Below are positions 28,496 through 37,581 of a stretch of 64,000 nt of DNA, in pieces. Position 1 is the first letter of the stretch, and every line of letters begins with the position of its first letter. Position numbers and translations under genes: made by a program. Source of the DNA: Gordonia phthalatica (GTDB taxonomy: Bacteria; Actinomycetota; Actinomycetes; Mycobacteriales; Mycobacteriaceae); the NCBI RefSeq assembly GCF_001305675.1, contig NZ_CP011853.1, positions 2,418,001-2,482,000 of the forward strand, in the 5' to 3' direction. The notes beneath the pieces are model-generated. The model worked only from the letters and a program-made list of their open reading frames with translations, was not told the origin of the DNA and made no database searches.

Positions 28496-29737
28496 GACGT
28501 CCAGCCCCTCCGACCGTCCGCGCTGCACCCGTGCGATCACCCACAGCAGGACCGCGGCCATGACCGCCACCTGGAGTGCGCCGCCGCCGACCAGCGAGGC
28601 GCGGGGCCCGAACCATTCGGCGAACACGCCGAGCAGCGGTGCGCCGATCGGGGTGCCGCCCATCAGCATCGTCATGTACAGCGCCATCACCCGACCGCGG
28701 ACCTGCGGGTCCATGCTCATCTGGACGAACATGTTGGCCGCCGTGAGCGCGAGCAGGGCCGACAGTCCGACGAACGGCAGGGCCAACCCGTACAGCAGCG
28801 GAGTCGGAGCCAGGCCGGACAGTACGTTGAACACCGCGAAGACCAGCGCGGACTGCACGACGAACCGCAGGCCGGGCGCCGACTTGCGCCGCGCGGCGAG
28901 CAGCGCGCCGAGCAGTGAGCCGATGCCGGACACCGTGCCGAGGAGGCCGTACATCGCCGCGTCGAGGTGGAACTCGTTGCGCACCATCAGAGCGTTCGTC
29001 ATCTGGAAGTTGAGGCCGAAGGTGCCGACCGCGAAGGCGACGCCGAGCGCGATCAACAGGTCGGCGCGGCCGGCCACGTACCGGATGCCTTCGCGGACCT
29101 GCCCCTTGGCGCGCGGCAGCGGCTCGGTCTTGACGAGCTTGTTCTCGTTCAGGAGCAGCAGCGCGATCAGGAAGGCGACGTAGCTGACGCCGTTGGTCAT
29201 GATGGCCCAGCCGCTGCCGAAGACGGCGATCACGATGCCTGCGATGCCGGGGCCGATCAGTCGTGCGGTGTTGAACGCGGAGCTGTTGAGGCCGATCGCA
29301 TTGGTGAGCCGTTCAGTGCCGACCATCTCCGAGACGAAGGCCTGACGGGCCGGGGCGTCGACGGCGGCGCCCATGCCGAAGACGACGGCGAAGACGTAGA
29401 CGTGCCATGTCTCGGCGACTCCCACGACGGCGAGGAAGCCGAGGATAAGGGAGCTGACGGCCATCCAGCTCTGGGTGAGCATGAGGAGCCTGCGCTTGTC
29501 GAAGCGGTCCGCGAGCAGACCGCCGAACGGCGAGAGGAACAGGGCGGGCGCGAACTGCAGCGCCGTGGTGATGCCGACCGCCATCGCCGACCCGCCGGAC
29601 AGCTGCAGCACCAGCCAGTCCTGGGCGACCCGCTGGATCCAGGTGCCGATGTTCGAGACGAGCGCACCGCTGACGTAGGTGCGGAAATTGGGTACGGCGA
29701 GCGATGCGAAGGTCGATGAACCACGCGACGCTGCCAA
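28433..29737 (-). CDS. MFS transporter (EntS-like)
   Basis: 434-residue transporter of the enterobactin-exporter-like branch (PF05977): ALVSNIGTWIQRVAQDWLVLQL in helix one, LADRFDKRRLLM as motif A and DAPARQAFVSEMVG after helix five. The start is TTG 29737 behind AGGAGGAG, an unusual but well-supported start. Export of a siderophore or small hydrophobic compound is the family role; no substrate is suggested by neighbours. Confidence 0.88.
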   Translation of the reverse strand: MAASRGSSTFASLAVPNFRTYVSGALVSNIGTWIQRVAQDWLVLQLSGGSAMAVGITTALQFAPALFLSPFGGLLADRFDKRRLLMLTQSWMAVSSLILGFLAVVGVAETWHVYVFAVVFGMGAAVDAPARQAFVSEMVGTERLTNAIGLNSSAFNTARLIGPGIAGIVIAVFGSGWAIMTNGVSYVAFLIALLLLNENKLVKTEPLPRAKGQVREGIRYVAGRADLLIALGVAFAVGTFGLNFQMTNALMVRNEFHLDAAMYGLLGTVSGIGSLLGALLAARRKSAPGLRFVVQSALVFAVFNVLSGLAPTPLLYGLALPFVGLSALLALTAANMFVQMSMDPQVRGRVMALYMTMLMGGTPIGAPLLGVFAEWFGPRASLVGGGALQVAVMAAVLLWVIARVQRGRSEGLDVSPDGRFGRFAQIPAPTETEV

Positions 29738-29845
29738 ATCTCCTCCTGACCGACTGAGGAATTCAACGCCCGATCACCGGGCTTTATTCCAGGTGTCCGA
29801 CCGCGTCGCCACCATCGGTCGCGGACTGCGCATACGCTGGTCTCC

Positions 29846-30865
29846 ATGCGCGGAGTCATCATGCATTCACCCGGCCACGTCAGTGTTCAAGACCGCCCCG
29901 ATCCGAGGATCGAGAAGCCGACCGACGCGATCATCCGGCTCGCCGCCACCTGCATCTGCGGCTCGGATCTGTGGCCCTATCGCGGCGCCAACGACGTCCA
30001 CGACGCGCCGATGGGACACGAGTACGTCGGCTACGTGACCGAGGTCGGTGCCGACGTGCGGACGGTGAAGGTCGGCGATTTCGTCGTCGGCTCGTTCATG
30101 GCGTCCGACAACACGTGCGAGATCTGCTCGGCCGGCTACCAGTCGCGCTGCGTCGACGTCGTCGGCATGGGCGGCGTCGGCACGCAGGCCCAGTTCGCGC
30201 GGATCCCCCACGCCGACGGCACGCTGGTCGCGACGCCGGAACCGCCCGCCGAAGACCTCATCCCGTCCTACCTCGCGGCCTCCGACGTCCTCGGCACCGG
30301 GTGGTTCGCGGCCGACGCCGCCGAAGCCGGCCCGGGCAAGACCGTCGTGGTGGTGGGCGACGGCGCCGTCGGTCTGATGGGCGTACTGGCCGCCCAGCAG
30401 ATGGGTGCCGAGCGGATCATCGCGATGAGCCGCCACGCCGACCGCCAAGCCCTGGCTCGGGAGTTCGGCGCCACCGACATCGTCGCCGAGCGCGGCGACG
30501 CCGGTGTGGCCGCCGTCCGCGAGCTGACCGGCGGCCTGGGCGCGCACTCGGTGATCGAGGCGGTCGGCACCCAGGAGTCGATGATGCAGGCCGTGCGCTC
30601 CACGCGAGCCGGCGGCCACGTCGGGTTCGTCGGCGTCTCGCACGGCGTGGAGCTGCCGGGCGACAAGCTCTTCTACTCCGCCGTTCACCTGCACGGCGGC
30701 CCCGCACCGGTCCGCCGGTATCTGCCCGACCTCCTGCAGCGCATCGCCGATCGGACGATCGATCCGGGCAAGGTCTTCGACCTTCGGATCCCGCTCGAGC
30801 AGGCCGCCGAGGGCTACCGCGCGATGGACCAGCGCGAGGCGATCAAGGTGTTGCTGACGCTCTGA
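29846..30865 (+). CDS. Zinc-dependent medium-chain alcohol dehydrogenase
   Basis: 339 residues. Catalytic zinc ligands are Cys38 in CICGSDLWPYRG and His58-Glu59 in MGHEYVG. The lobe that normally binds structural zinc reads SDNTCEICSAGYQSRC, with the first of four cysteines replaced. The NAD-binding loop is VVGDGAVGLMG. ATG 29846 is preceded by TACGCT, suggesting a leaderless transcript. Substrate unknown. The last 23 bases overlap the convergent ABC gene. Confidence 0.88.
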   Translation: MRGVIMHSPGHVSVQDRPDPRIEKPTDAIIRLAATCICGSDLWPYRGANDVHDAPMGHEYVGYVTEVGADVRTVKVGDFVVGSFMASDNTCEICSAGYQSRCVDVVGMGGVGTQAQFARIPHADGTLVATPEPPAEDLIPSYLAASDVLGTGWFAADAAEAGPGKTVVVVGDGAVGLMGVLAAQQMGAERIIAMSRHADRQALAREFGATDIVAERGDAGVAAVRELTGGLGAHSVIEAVGTQESMMQAVRSTRAGGHVGFVGVSHGVELPGDKLFYSAVHLHGGPAPVRRYLPDLLQRIADRTIDPGKVFDLRIPLEQAAEGYRAMDQREAIKVLLTL

Positions 30866-31649
30866 CCGCTCGCGCGCTCCAGCGTCGGCCGTCGTACCCG
30901 ACGTCGATCGGATGACGGAAGGCCCGCGTGATGACCTCGGAGGTCACCGTCTGATCGGCGGGGCCCGCGGCCACCGTCGCGCCGTCGCTGATGACGATCG
31001 CGTGACTCGTCGACTCCGGCAACTCCTCCAGATGGTGGGTGACGAGCACCGATGCGACGTCGGGGGCCGACGAGGCCAGGGCGTCGACGGTCTCCAGCAA
31101 CTGCTCGCGGGCCGCCACATCGAGCCCGGTGGTCGGTTCGTCGAGCAGCAGGAGTTCCGGTTCGGCGATCAACGCTCGAGCGATCAAAGCGCGGCCGCGC
31201 TCGCCCTGCGACAGAGTGTGCCAGCCGGAGTCGGCCCGAGCGGTCATGCCGATGTCGTCGATGAGCGCCGCGGCCCGCGTCCGCTGCTCGTCGGTCGGGA
31301 CCCACCGCATCGGCAGGTCGATGGTTCCGGTGACGCCGGTGAGCACCACCTCGGTCACGGTGAGATCGGTCTGGAGCCGATGCCGCGGGTTCACGTGCCC
31401 GATGTGCTTGCGGAGCACCGCCGTGTCGACACGTCCGAGTCGCTGCCCGAGGACGTCCACGGTGCCCGACGTCGGGTGCGTCTGCGCGGCGCAGAAGCCG
31501 ACGACCGTGGTCTTGCCCGCACCGTTCGGGCCGAGAAGCGCCCAGTGCTCCCCCGCCCGCACCGTGAGATCGATACCGTGCAGGATCTGCCGACCGTTGC
31601 GGCGGAAGGTGACGGCGTCCAGGCGGAGGACTTCGGCTGGGTCGGTCAT
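30843..31649 (-). CDS. ABC transporter ATP-binding protein
   Basis: 268-residue ATPase: Walker A GPNGAGKTT at 40-48, signature LSQGE at 146-150, Walker B LLLLDEP at 167-173 and switch histidine in LVTHHLEELP. No permease is adjacent, so it may act with a distant membrane partner or in a non-transport role like the ModF/YheS-type ATPases. ATG 31649 follows AAGGAGG. A long palindromic repeat separates it from the MarR gene upstream. Confidence 0.88.
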   Translation of the reverse strand: MTDPAEVLRLDAVTFRRNGRQILHGIDLTVRAGEHWALLGPNGAGKTTVVGFCAAQTHPTSGTVDVLGQRLGRVDTAVLRKHIGHVNPRHRLQTDLTVTEVVLTGVTGTIDLPMRWVPTDEQRTRAAALIDDIGMTARADSGWHTLSQGERGRALIARALIAEPELLLLDEPTTGLDVAAREQLLETVDALASSAPDVASVLVTHHLEELPESTSHAIVISDGATVAAGPADQTVTSEVITRAFRHPIDVGYDGRRWSARAVRASATP

Positions 31650-31725
31650 GCGAGTGCCTCCTTGAGGCCGTCGAGGTGGGTGCGTGCGCAGGTCGCAGCA
31701 GCGTCGCTGCGTCGGTCCGGGGCTT

Positions 31726-31833
31726 CGAGGACGGCTTGCCGCACCACTTGTGTCTCCCGCACTCGGTCGCGACCGAGTGCGGGAGGCAGAACTGGTGCGA
31801 CGAGGCGCGAAGTGGTGCGGGAAGACCGCCTCG
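31726..31833. repeat. Nested palindromic repeat
   Basis: Outer arms 31726-31749 and 31810-31833 pair over 24 bases with a few mismatches (both contain CCGCACCACTT or its complement). Inside lies a perfect 32-base palindrome at 31754-31785 with 16-base arms CTCCCGCACTCGGTCG. All frames through it give low-complexity text, so it is non-coding. It could be a REP-like intergenic repeat, a mobile palindromic element or a transcription barrier between marR and the ABC gene. Confidence 0.75.
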
Positions 31834-31877
31834 TCCGGCGAACTGCCGACTTCAGCGTCCCACCCACCGGGAATCAA

Positions 31878-32381
31878 TCATCGAGCGCCCTGCCGTTCGT
31901 ACGCGTCGTTGAAGGCCCGGAGTTGCCGCAGCAGCGACTCCGGGTCTCCGGGCGCCAGATCGGCGAACACACGGTTGAGCCGATCGGCGCGTCGGCGACC
32001 GTCGTGGTTGAACGCCTCGTTGCCCTCCACGGTCGGCCGATGCATCCAGCTGACGCACTCGGGAATCTGGAAGCGCTCGACGAAGCCGCGCTTCATCGCG
32101 GCGTTGACCTGGCGGTTCACCGTCGACTGCTCCAGGTCGAGGTCGACACTCAGCTCCCGCAGGGTGCGCGCACGGCCGTCCGACAGCAGCCACAGGATCT
32201 GGAAGGCCGACGAATCCAGGATCGCCTGGGGATCCACCTCGTAGCGGCGTCGACGCATCCGGAGCAGCTCCTCGACAACGTCGCGATGGACGGTCGACGG
32301 CCAGATCTCTTCGTCGCTTTCCACCGTTTTCGCCCCGCTCTCGCAGCCGTCGTCGTTCGTTCCCGATTTGGGGATGTGCAT
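31878..32381 (-). CDS. MarR-family transcription regulator
   Basis: 167 residues with a MarR winged helix: SSAFQILWLLSDGRARTLRE, then LEQSTVNRQVNAAMKRGFVER as recognition helix and the wing RPTVEGNEAFN. The start is ATG 32381. It is divergent from the drug-type MFS gene at 32446, and the palindrome TATGTA-ggt-TACATA lies between them. Repression of the transporter and of itself is the expected arrangement. Confidence 0.9.
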   Translation of the reverse strand: MHIPKSGTNDDGCESGAKTVESDEEIWPSTVHRDVVEELLRMRRRRYEVDPQAILDSSAFQILWLLSDGRARTLRELSVDLDLEQSTVNRQVNAAMKRGFVERFQIPECVSWMHRPTVEGNEAFNHDGRRRADRLNRVFADLAPGDPESLLRQLRAFNDAYERQGAR

Positions 32382-32387
32382 GATGCA

Positions 32388-32402
32388 TATGTAGGTTACA
32401 TA
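32388..32402. promoter_or_regulatory. Candidate MarR operator
   Basis: Perfect palindrome TATGTA-GGT-TACATA, 6 bases upstream of the marR start and 44 bases from the MFS start. It overlaps the likely -10 of the minus-strand promoter. The AT-rich symmetric site is of the size MarR dimers bind. Confidence 0.6.
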
Positions 32403-32445
32403 CCCTGTTGCACATCAGCGAAAACCATACCCAGAAGGACCCTTC

Positions 32446-33936
32446 ATGACTCGCTCCCCCGACGCGGCGGAATCGATGTCGCGCGACGACGCGACACCGA
32501 GCACCGCCATTTCGGACACCGCGACACCGTCCACCCCGGACATGCCGCGCAATGCGCTGGCCATCGTCATCACGCTCTGCTTCGGCGGTCTCGTCGCGTC
32601 CCTGATGCAGACGCTGATCATCCCGGTGCAGCCCGAGCTTCCGCAGCTGCTCAACACCTCGATCTCGAACGCGTCGTGGATCATCACCGCGACCCTCCTC
32701 GGCGGTGCGGTGGCCATGCCGATCGCCGGTCGCCTCGGCGACATGTACGGCAAGCAGCGTGTGATCCTCGCCAGCTCGGTACTCCTCGTGGTCGGCTCGC
32801 TGATCTGCGCGATCGGCGGCTCGCTGCTCCCGATGCTCATCGGTCGCACCGTACAGGGCCTGGCGATGGGCTTCATCCCCGTCGGCATCAGCCTGATGCG
32901 CGAGGTGACGCCTCCCCGACTGACGTCCATGGCGGTGGCCGCGATGAGTGCGACGCTCGGCGTCGGCGGCGCCATCGGCCTGCCGCTGTCCGCGTGGGTG
33001 GCGCAGACCTGGGACTGGCGCGCCCTCTTCTGGACGTCGGCCGGCCTCGCGGTGATCATCACCGTCCTCGTCCTCACCGTGATCCCGAACATCGCCGACA
33101 ATGCGGGCGGCAAACTCGACGTCGTCGGCGCGATCGGCCTGTCGGTCGGTCTGTGCGGCGCGCTGATCGCCATCTCGAAGGGCAAGGACTGGGGCTGGAC
33201 CTCGGGAACCACCCTCGGCTTCTTCGCCCTCGGCATCGTCGTCCTGCTGGCATGGGCCTACTTCGAGCTCCGCCACAGCGACCCGCTGGTCGACCTCCGC
33301 AGCTCGGCCAAGCCGACAGTCCTGCTGACGAACATCGCCGCAATCGCGATCGGCTTCGGCATGATGGCGCAGGCCATCGTGGTCCCGATGATGCTGGAGG
33401 TCCCCGAGGCCGCAGGCGGCTTCGGCCAGACGATCCTGCAGACCGGACTGTGGATGGCGCCCGGCGGCATCATGATGATGGTCTTCGCGCCCGTCTCCGG
33501 AACCCTGATCAACAACCTCGGGCCCAAGCTCACCCTGGCGATCGGCGCCGCCGTCCTCGGCGTCGGCTACCTGACCGCGTTCTTCCTCATGAACGCCCCG
33601 TGGCAGCTGGCCGTCGCCTCGATCATCGCCTCCGCCGGCGTCGGCATCGGCTACGCTGCCATGCCGACCCTGGTGATGGGCGCGGTCCCGCTCACCGAAG
33701 CAGGTGCGGCCGTCGGCCTCAACGGGCTGATGCGATCGGTCGGCACCACGCTGTCGTCGGCCATCATGGCCGTCGTCCTCGCCGCCTCCACCGTCTCGAT
33801 GGGCGGGCACGACATCCCGACGCACACCGCATTCAAGTGGTGCTTCTTGATCGGCGCGATCGCCGCATTCGTCGGCGTCGCCATCACGATGCTGATTCCG
33901 CGGTCCGCCTCGACCACCGAGGAGACCGTGGCCTGA
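32446..33936 (+). CDS. DHA2-family MFS drug transporter
   Basis: 496 residues with fourteen helices. The early text LMQTLIIPVQPELPQLLNTS, motif A GRLGDMYGKQRVILAS and motif C-like GVGGAIGLPLSAWVAQ mark the DHA2 drug:H+ antiporters. ATG 32446 follows AGAAGGA. It is divergent from marR and probably repressed by it until a toxic compound is sensed. Confidence 0.9.
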   Translation: MTRSPDAAESMSRDDATPSTAISDTATPSTPDMPRNALAIVITLCFGGLVASLMQTLIIPVQPELPQLLNTSISNASWIITATLLGGAVAMPIAGRLGDMYGKQRVILASSVLLVVGSLICAIGGSLLPMLIGRTVQGLAMGFIPVGISLMREVTPPRLTSMAVAAMSATLGVGGAIGLPLSAWVAQTWDWRALFWTSAGLAVIITVLVLTVIPNIADNAGGKLDVVGAIGLSVGLCGALIAISKGKDWGWTSGTTLGFFALGIVVLLAWAYFELRHSDPLVDLRSSAKPTVLLTNIAAIAIGFGMMAQAIVVPMMLEVPEAAGGFGQTILQTGLWMAPGGIMMMVFAPVSGTLINNLGPKLTLAIGAAVLGVGYLTAFFLMNAPWQLAVASIIASAGVGIGYAAMPTLVMGAVPLTEAGAAVGLNGLMRSVGTTLSSAIMAVVLAASTVSMGGHDIPTHTAFKWCFLIGAIAAFVGVAITMLIPRSASTTEETVA

Positions 33937-33958
33937 CACCCGCCGCTTCGGTTGACGA

Positions 33959-33995
33959 CGCCGCCCGTACCGCTATCCCAGCGGTACGGGCGGCG
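33959..33995. terminator. Bidirectional terminator between MFS and transferase genes
   Basis: Perfect 16-bp stem CGCCGCCCGTACCGCT with a 5-base loop. It follows the MFS stop by 22 bases and includes the stop codon of the convergent transferase gene. Confidence 0.75.
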
Positions 33996-34968
33996 TTCCG
34001 TCTCCGAAGGGTCGGCCGCCGAGGGCATCCCGCCCGTGCGGGGTGTGCCAATTCGCGAGATCCGGCCCCTTGGGCACGATGCCCGACGGGTTCACGTCGC
34101 GGTGCACCTTGTAGTAGTGCGCCTTGATCTGCTCGAAGTTCGTCGAGTCGCCGAAGCCCGGCGTCTGGAACAGGTCGCGGGCGTACGCCCACAGCACCGG
34201 CATCTCCGACAGCTTCTCGCGGTTGCACTTGAAGTGCCCGTGGTAGACGGCGTCGAAGCGAGCGAGCGTCGTGAACAGGCGGACATCGGCCTCGGTGATG
34301 GTGTCGCCGACCAGATAGCGCTGGTTCGCGAGCCGATCGCTGAGCCAGTCGAGGCGGGAGAACAGCTGGTCGTACGCCGCTTCGTACGACTCCTGGGAGC
34401 CCGCGAAACCGCAGCGGTAGACGCCGTTGTTCACATCCTTGTAAACGACCGCGTTCACCTCGTCGATCTCCGGTCGTAGGTCCTCGGGATAGAGCTGCGG
34501 AGCGCCGTCCCGGTGGAAGTCGGTCCACTCGAGCGAGAAGTCGATGGTGATCTGCGGGAAGTCGTTGGTGACGACGGCACCCGACGGGATGTCGACGATC
34601 GCGGGGACCGTGATCCCCTTGGGGTAGTCGGGGAACCGCTTGAAGTAGGCGTCCTGCAGCCGCGGTATGCCGAGCACGGGGTCCACCTCGCCCGGGTCGA
34701 GGTCGAAGGTCCACGACCGCTTGTCGTGGGTCGGCCCGCAGACGCCCATCGAGATCGCGTCCTCGAGGCCCAGGAGTCGGCGGACGATGATCGCCCGATT
34801 GGCCCACGGGCAGGCGTAGGCGACGACGAGCCGATAGCGACCGGCCTCGACCGGGAAGCCGTCGGCGCCGTCGCGAGTGATGCGGGTCTCGATGTACCGG
34901 GTATCGCGCTCGAACGCCTTGTTCGGCTCCACGTAGTCGGCCTGCTGATCGGTGTCCTTCTCAGTCAT
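33973..34968 (-). CDS. Glutathionyl-hydroquinone reductase family protein (YqjG/ECM4-like)
   Basis: 331-residue Xi-class transferase. The catalytic cysteine is Cys53 in YACPWANRA, then TVPAIVDIPSGAVVTNDFPQI, and a C-terminal helical domain with YLVGDTITEADVRLFTTLARFD. The enzymes reduce thiol adducts of quinols. Mycobacteriales use mycothiol, so a mycothiol-dependent activity is likely, although that is inferred. ATG 34968. Confidence 0.9.
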   Translation of the reverse strand: MTEKDTDQQADYVEPNKAFERDTRYIETRITRDGADGFPVEAGRYRLVVAYACPWANRAIIVRRLLGLEDAISMGVCGPTHDKRSWTFDLDPGEVDPVLGIPRLQDAYFKRFPDYPKGITVPAIVDIPSGAVVTNDFPQITIDFSLEWTDFHRDGAPQLYPEDLRPEIDEVNAVVYKDVNNGVYRCGFAGSQESYEAAYDQLFSRLDWLSDRLANQRYLVGDTITEADVRLFTTLARFDAVYHGHFKCNREKLSEMPVLWAYARDLFQTPGFGDSTNFEQIKAHYYKVHRDVNPSGIVPKGPDLANWHTPHGRDALGGRPFGDGTPPVPLG

Positions 34969-35007
34969 GAGTCCAGGATGTCACCGTCGGCCGGGCGACG
35001 CGCGCTG

Positions 35008-35775
35008 TCAGAGACCTTCGAACGCGCGCCCCAGCTCCACGTCGACGTCGATCAGGCGCGCCTTGCGGACTTCGGGCTTGTCGATCTCTGTCTCGACGAA
35101 CCTGGCGATCACCCGACGGATCTCGTCGTCCACCTGGGCGAGGTTGCGGATGATCTCGCCGCGCATGTTGCGGGAGTTCACATCGACGAAGACGTCACGC
35201 GGACGCGGCGGCTCTACCTCGATCCGCAACTGCAGCGGCGCCGCGCAGCGGACCGTCATCGGGAGCGTCACGAGACCGTCGACGTCGTAGCGGATCCGAT
35301 CCACCTTGAGGTTCACCGACAGGGCGATGTGCAGCGGCAGCTTCACCGTGAAGGTGATCAGTTGGCCGACGTCGCGGGTGATCTCCGGTTCGGACACACG
35401 CACCTTGGCCTGCACCTTGACCATGCCACCCGGGCCGGATGCGATGGGGCCGACTTCGAACTCCTCACCGGCGATCGCGGTGAACGCGGTGCCGATGCGC
35501 TCCTCGGTGACTGCGATCTCGAAGAACCGGCGACCGAACTCCTCGTACGACATGTAGCTGAGTTCGCCCTGATCGTCGGGTTCGGCGTCCACCACGATCG
35601 CGGCCTGCATGGACCCGACGGCTTCGACGACGTCGGCCACCTCGTCGTCGTTCAGCTGCGCCTCGTCGGCGGCCTGGTCGACGTCGGCCGCCTCGTCCAG
35701 CGGATGCACGCTCGACGCGGCGTCGTCGACGGCGTTCTCGACGGTCTCGTTCTCGGGGGCTTCATTCTCCGACAC
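35008..35775 (-). CDS. Conserved hypothetical actinobacterial protein
   Basis: 255 residues, no domain I recognise. The first 60 residues are very acidic and probably unstructured. The remainder is rich in beta-strand text (VQAKVRVSEPEITRDVGQLI, LRIEVEPPRPRDVFVDVN) and ends with a helix-rich stretch. There is no signal peptide or membrane segment. The GTG start at 35775 has AAGGAT upstream. Neighbours give no hint of its role. Confidence 0.7.
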   Translation of the reverse strand: MSENEAPENETVENAVDDAASSVHPLDEAADVDQAADEAQLNDDEVADVVEAVGSMQAAIVVDAEPDDQGELSYMSYEEFGRRFFEIAVTEERIGTAFTAIAGEEFEVGPIASGPGGMVKVQAKVRVSEPEITRDVGQLITFTVKLPLHIALSVNLKVDRIRYDVDGLVTLPMTVRCAAPLQLRIEVEPPRPRDVFVDVNSRNMRGEIIRNLAQVDDEIRRVIARFVETEIDKPEVRKARLIDVDVELGRAFEGL

Positions 35776-35847
35776 GGATACATCCTTACCTATCGGGCCC
35801 GAACTTCGTAGTCCGGGAAACGATCTCGATTGCGACGACGCGTCTGA

Positions 35848-36375
35848 TCAGCGGCGACTGGCGTCGGGGACTCTGCGCGGGCAGTGCGTGCCCGGCACGG
35901 CGACCAACTCGAAGTGCCACCACTCGTTGTCGAAGGTACGACACAGGCCCCAGCGGACCCCGTTGGCCTGCAGCCAGGCGGCGCCGGCGCGCGGTCCGAC
36001 GTCGATCGCCTGCCCCGTGACGTGCGTCGACTCGTCGGGAGGCAGGACCCAGCGTCGTGCTTCGGCGGCGCTGCCGTAATCCCTGATGCCCTGCCGCCAG
36101 AGGCTCGCCTGCTCTGCACGCGACCGTTTTCCGGAGTTCACGTACATCGGGACACCGGCGGCACGGGCGTCGCGATACGCCAGCGTGTAAGCGACGCCGA
36201 GTTGCGGCGTCAATCCCGCGGTGCCGGGAGCCAGCGCCACGCCGAGCAGGTGCTGCCGGGCGGTGTCGGGCGACGCGGCGGCCTGCGGAGCACACAGCGA
36301 CGCGATCAGCAGCACGGCCGCTCCGATCACCAGCAGACCGATTGATCGAGGAAGGGTCGGTGTCCGGTTTCGCAT
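35848..36375 (-). CDS. Secreted M15 (VanY/LAS-type) peptidase
   Basis: 175 residues with an N-terminal signal peptide cut near APQAAASP. The LAS zinc motif SxHxxGxAxD is STHVTGQAID (His118, Asp125) and the second part EWWHFEL gives Glu151 and His154. These are D-alanyl-D-alanine carboxypeptidase or dipeptidase signatures, so it probably trims peptidoglycan stems outside the membrane. ATG 36375 is used; a GTG directly before it is possible. Confidence 0.9.
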   Translation of the reverse strand: MRNRTPTLPRSIGLLVIGAAVLLIASLCAPQAAASPDTARQHLLGVALAPGTAGLTPQLGVAYTLAYRDARAAGVPMYVNSGKRSRAEQASLWRQGIRDYGSAAEARRWVLPPDESTHVTGQAIDVGPRAGAAWLQANGVRWGLCRTFDNEWWHFELVAVPGTHCPRRVPDASRR

Positions 36376-36469
36376 CACGGATAGACGCTACTACGCCGGA
36401 CGCCGGGGTGCCGTCCATCGGCCACCGCGGCATCCGTCAGAACGACAGTCCTCGTACGCAGACCGCAGT

Positions 36470-36961
36470 TCAGCGGTAGAACCCGTCACGCAGGTTGATT
36501 CCGTGCTCCAGCCAGACCTTGAGTGCGGCCAGCATCCCGGTCCAGCCCATGCAGTTGCCGAAGGCGCTCTCCGCGCCGACCGCCGTCGGAGTCCAGGACG
36601 ATTCGGTGACCGACACCCGGGTCCGCGCCCCGCCGTCGACGGGTTCGAACTCGAAGGCGACATCCGTACCGTCCCCGCCGACGGTCTCGGTTCCTGCCCA
36701 GCGGATGACGATTCGCCGCGGGGCCTCCGCCTCGATGACCCGGACGTCGAACGCGCCGGGGAAGTCGTGGAAGTCCCACGAGACGGTGGCACCGGCATCG
36801 AGGCGACCGTGTGCTCCGCCCGTGGTGAAGTACTTCGACAGCTGCTCCGGATCGGCCACCGCCTCGTACACCTCGGCCACCGGCCGGGACACATAGCCGA
36901 ACACGGTGAATGACAGGTCGTTGATCGGCGCATTCGGCGTCGCGGCGGCATCGTTGGTCAT
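36470..36961 (-). CDS. SRPBCC/AHSA1-family protein
   Basis: 163 residues with the START-like fold of the AHSA1 group: VSRPVAEVYEAVADPEQLSKYFT near the start, TVSWDFHDFPGAFDVRVIEAEAP in the middle and a C-terminal helix NCMGWTGMLAALKVWLEHG. The hydrophobic pocket suggests binding of a small ligand; no enzyme activity can be named. Confidence 0.85.
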   Translation of the reverse strand: MTNDAAATPNAPINDLSFTVFGYVSRPVAEVYEAVADPEQLSKYFTTGGAHGRLDAGATVSWDFHDFPGAFDVRVIEAEAPRRIVIRWAGTETVGGDGTDVAFEFEPVDGGARTRVSVTESSWTPTAVGAESAFGNCMGWTGMLAALKVWLEHGINLRDGFYR

Positions 36962-37038
36962 GGTTCGAATCTACCGGTGCAGGACACCGGGCCGTGTCAC
37001 GTCTTGCCCTGGAATCGCGCAGGTGACACGGTAGACCG

Positions 37039-37581
37039 ATGACAGTCTCGCCGCGCAGCGATCACCACGGCCGCCCTGCACCGTCGACCTCGCCGCGGGT
37101 GAGACTGCGTCTGGGCCGCTCCGTCGCCACTCTCGCCGCCGCCCTCACGGTCGGCACCTCGCTGTCGGTGGTCGCGGCGCCCGCATCGGCGGCACCCCCG
37201 ACGCCCGGCATCACCGCGCACCAGGTGGCGAGTGCCCCGTACAGCGCCCTGTTCTCGATGGGCGTGCCGGTCTACGAGCGCGTTCAGTTCATCCGCGAAT
37301 CGCACAGCACGCGCCGCGCGATGATCATGCGACGCCTGTACCGCCCCACCGACGGTAAGCGCGGCAGCGCCCGCTACGTCTTCCTCGGCGATCGTCTGCC
37401 CACCTCGTTCATCGTCGCCGAGCAGCGCGGCAGTCACGGGACGCCGACCGGACTCGTGGTCCCGATGACCCGAAAGTCGCGCGGAACGCCGCCGACACCG
37501 CGCTACCAGTCCGTGAGCCCGCTCACCGGGCCGGTCGGCGAGGTCCGGGCGATCAGCTGGTCGCACCGCTACCTGGGCTGA
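37039..37581 (+). CDS. Secreted hypothetical protein
   Basis: 180 residues with a twin-arginine-free signal peptide (LGRSVATLAAALTVGTSLSVV then APASAAPP, cleavage after ASA). The mature part is basic and has no domain I recognise (VQFIRESHSTRRAMIMRRLYRP). Divergent from the SRPBCC gene. The last 29 bases overlap the convergent helR gene. Confidence 0.75.
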   Translation: MTVSPRSDHHGRPAPSTSPRVRLRLGRSVATLAAALTVGTSLSVVAAPASAAPPTPGITAHQVASAPYSALFSMGVPVYERVQFIRESHSTRRAMIMRRLYRPTDGKRGSARYVFLGDRLPTSFIVAEQRGSHGTPTGLVVPMTRKSRGTPPTPRYQSVSPLTGPVGEVRAISWSHRYLG

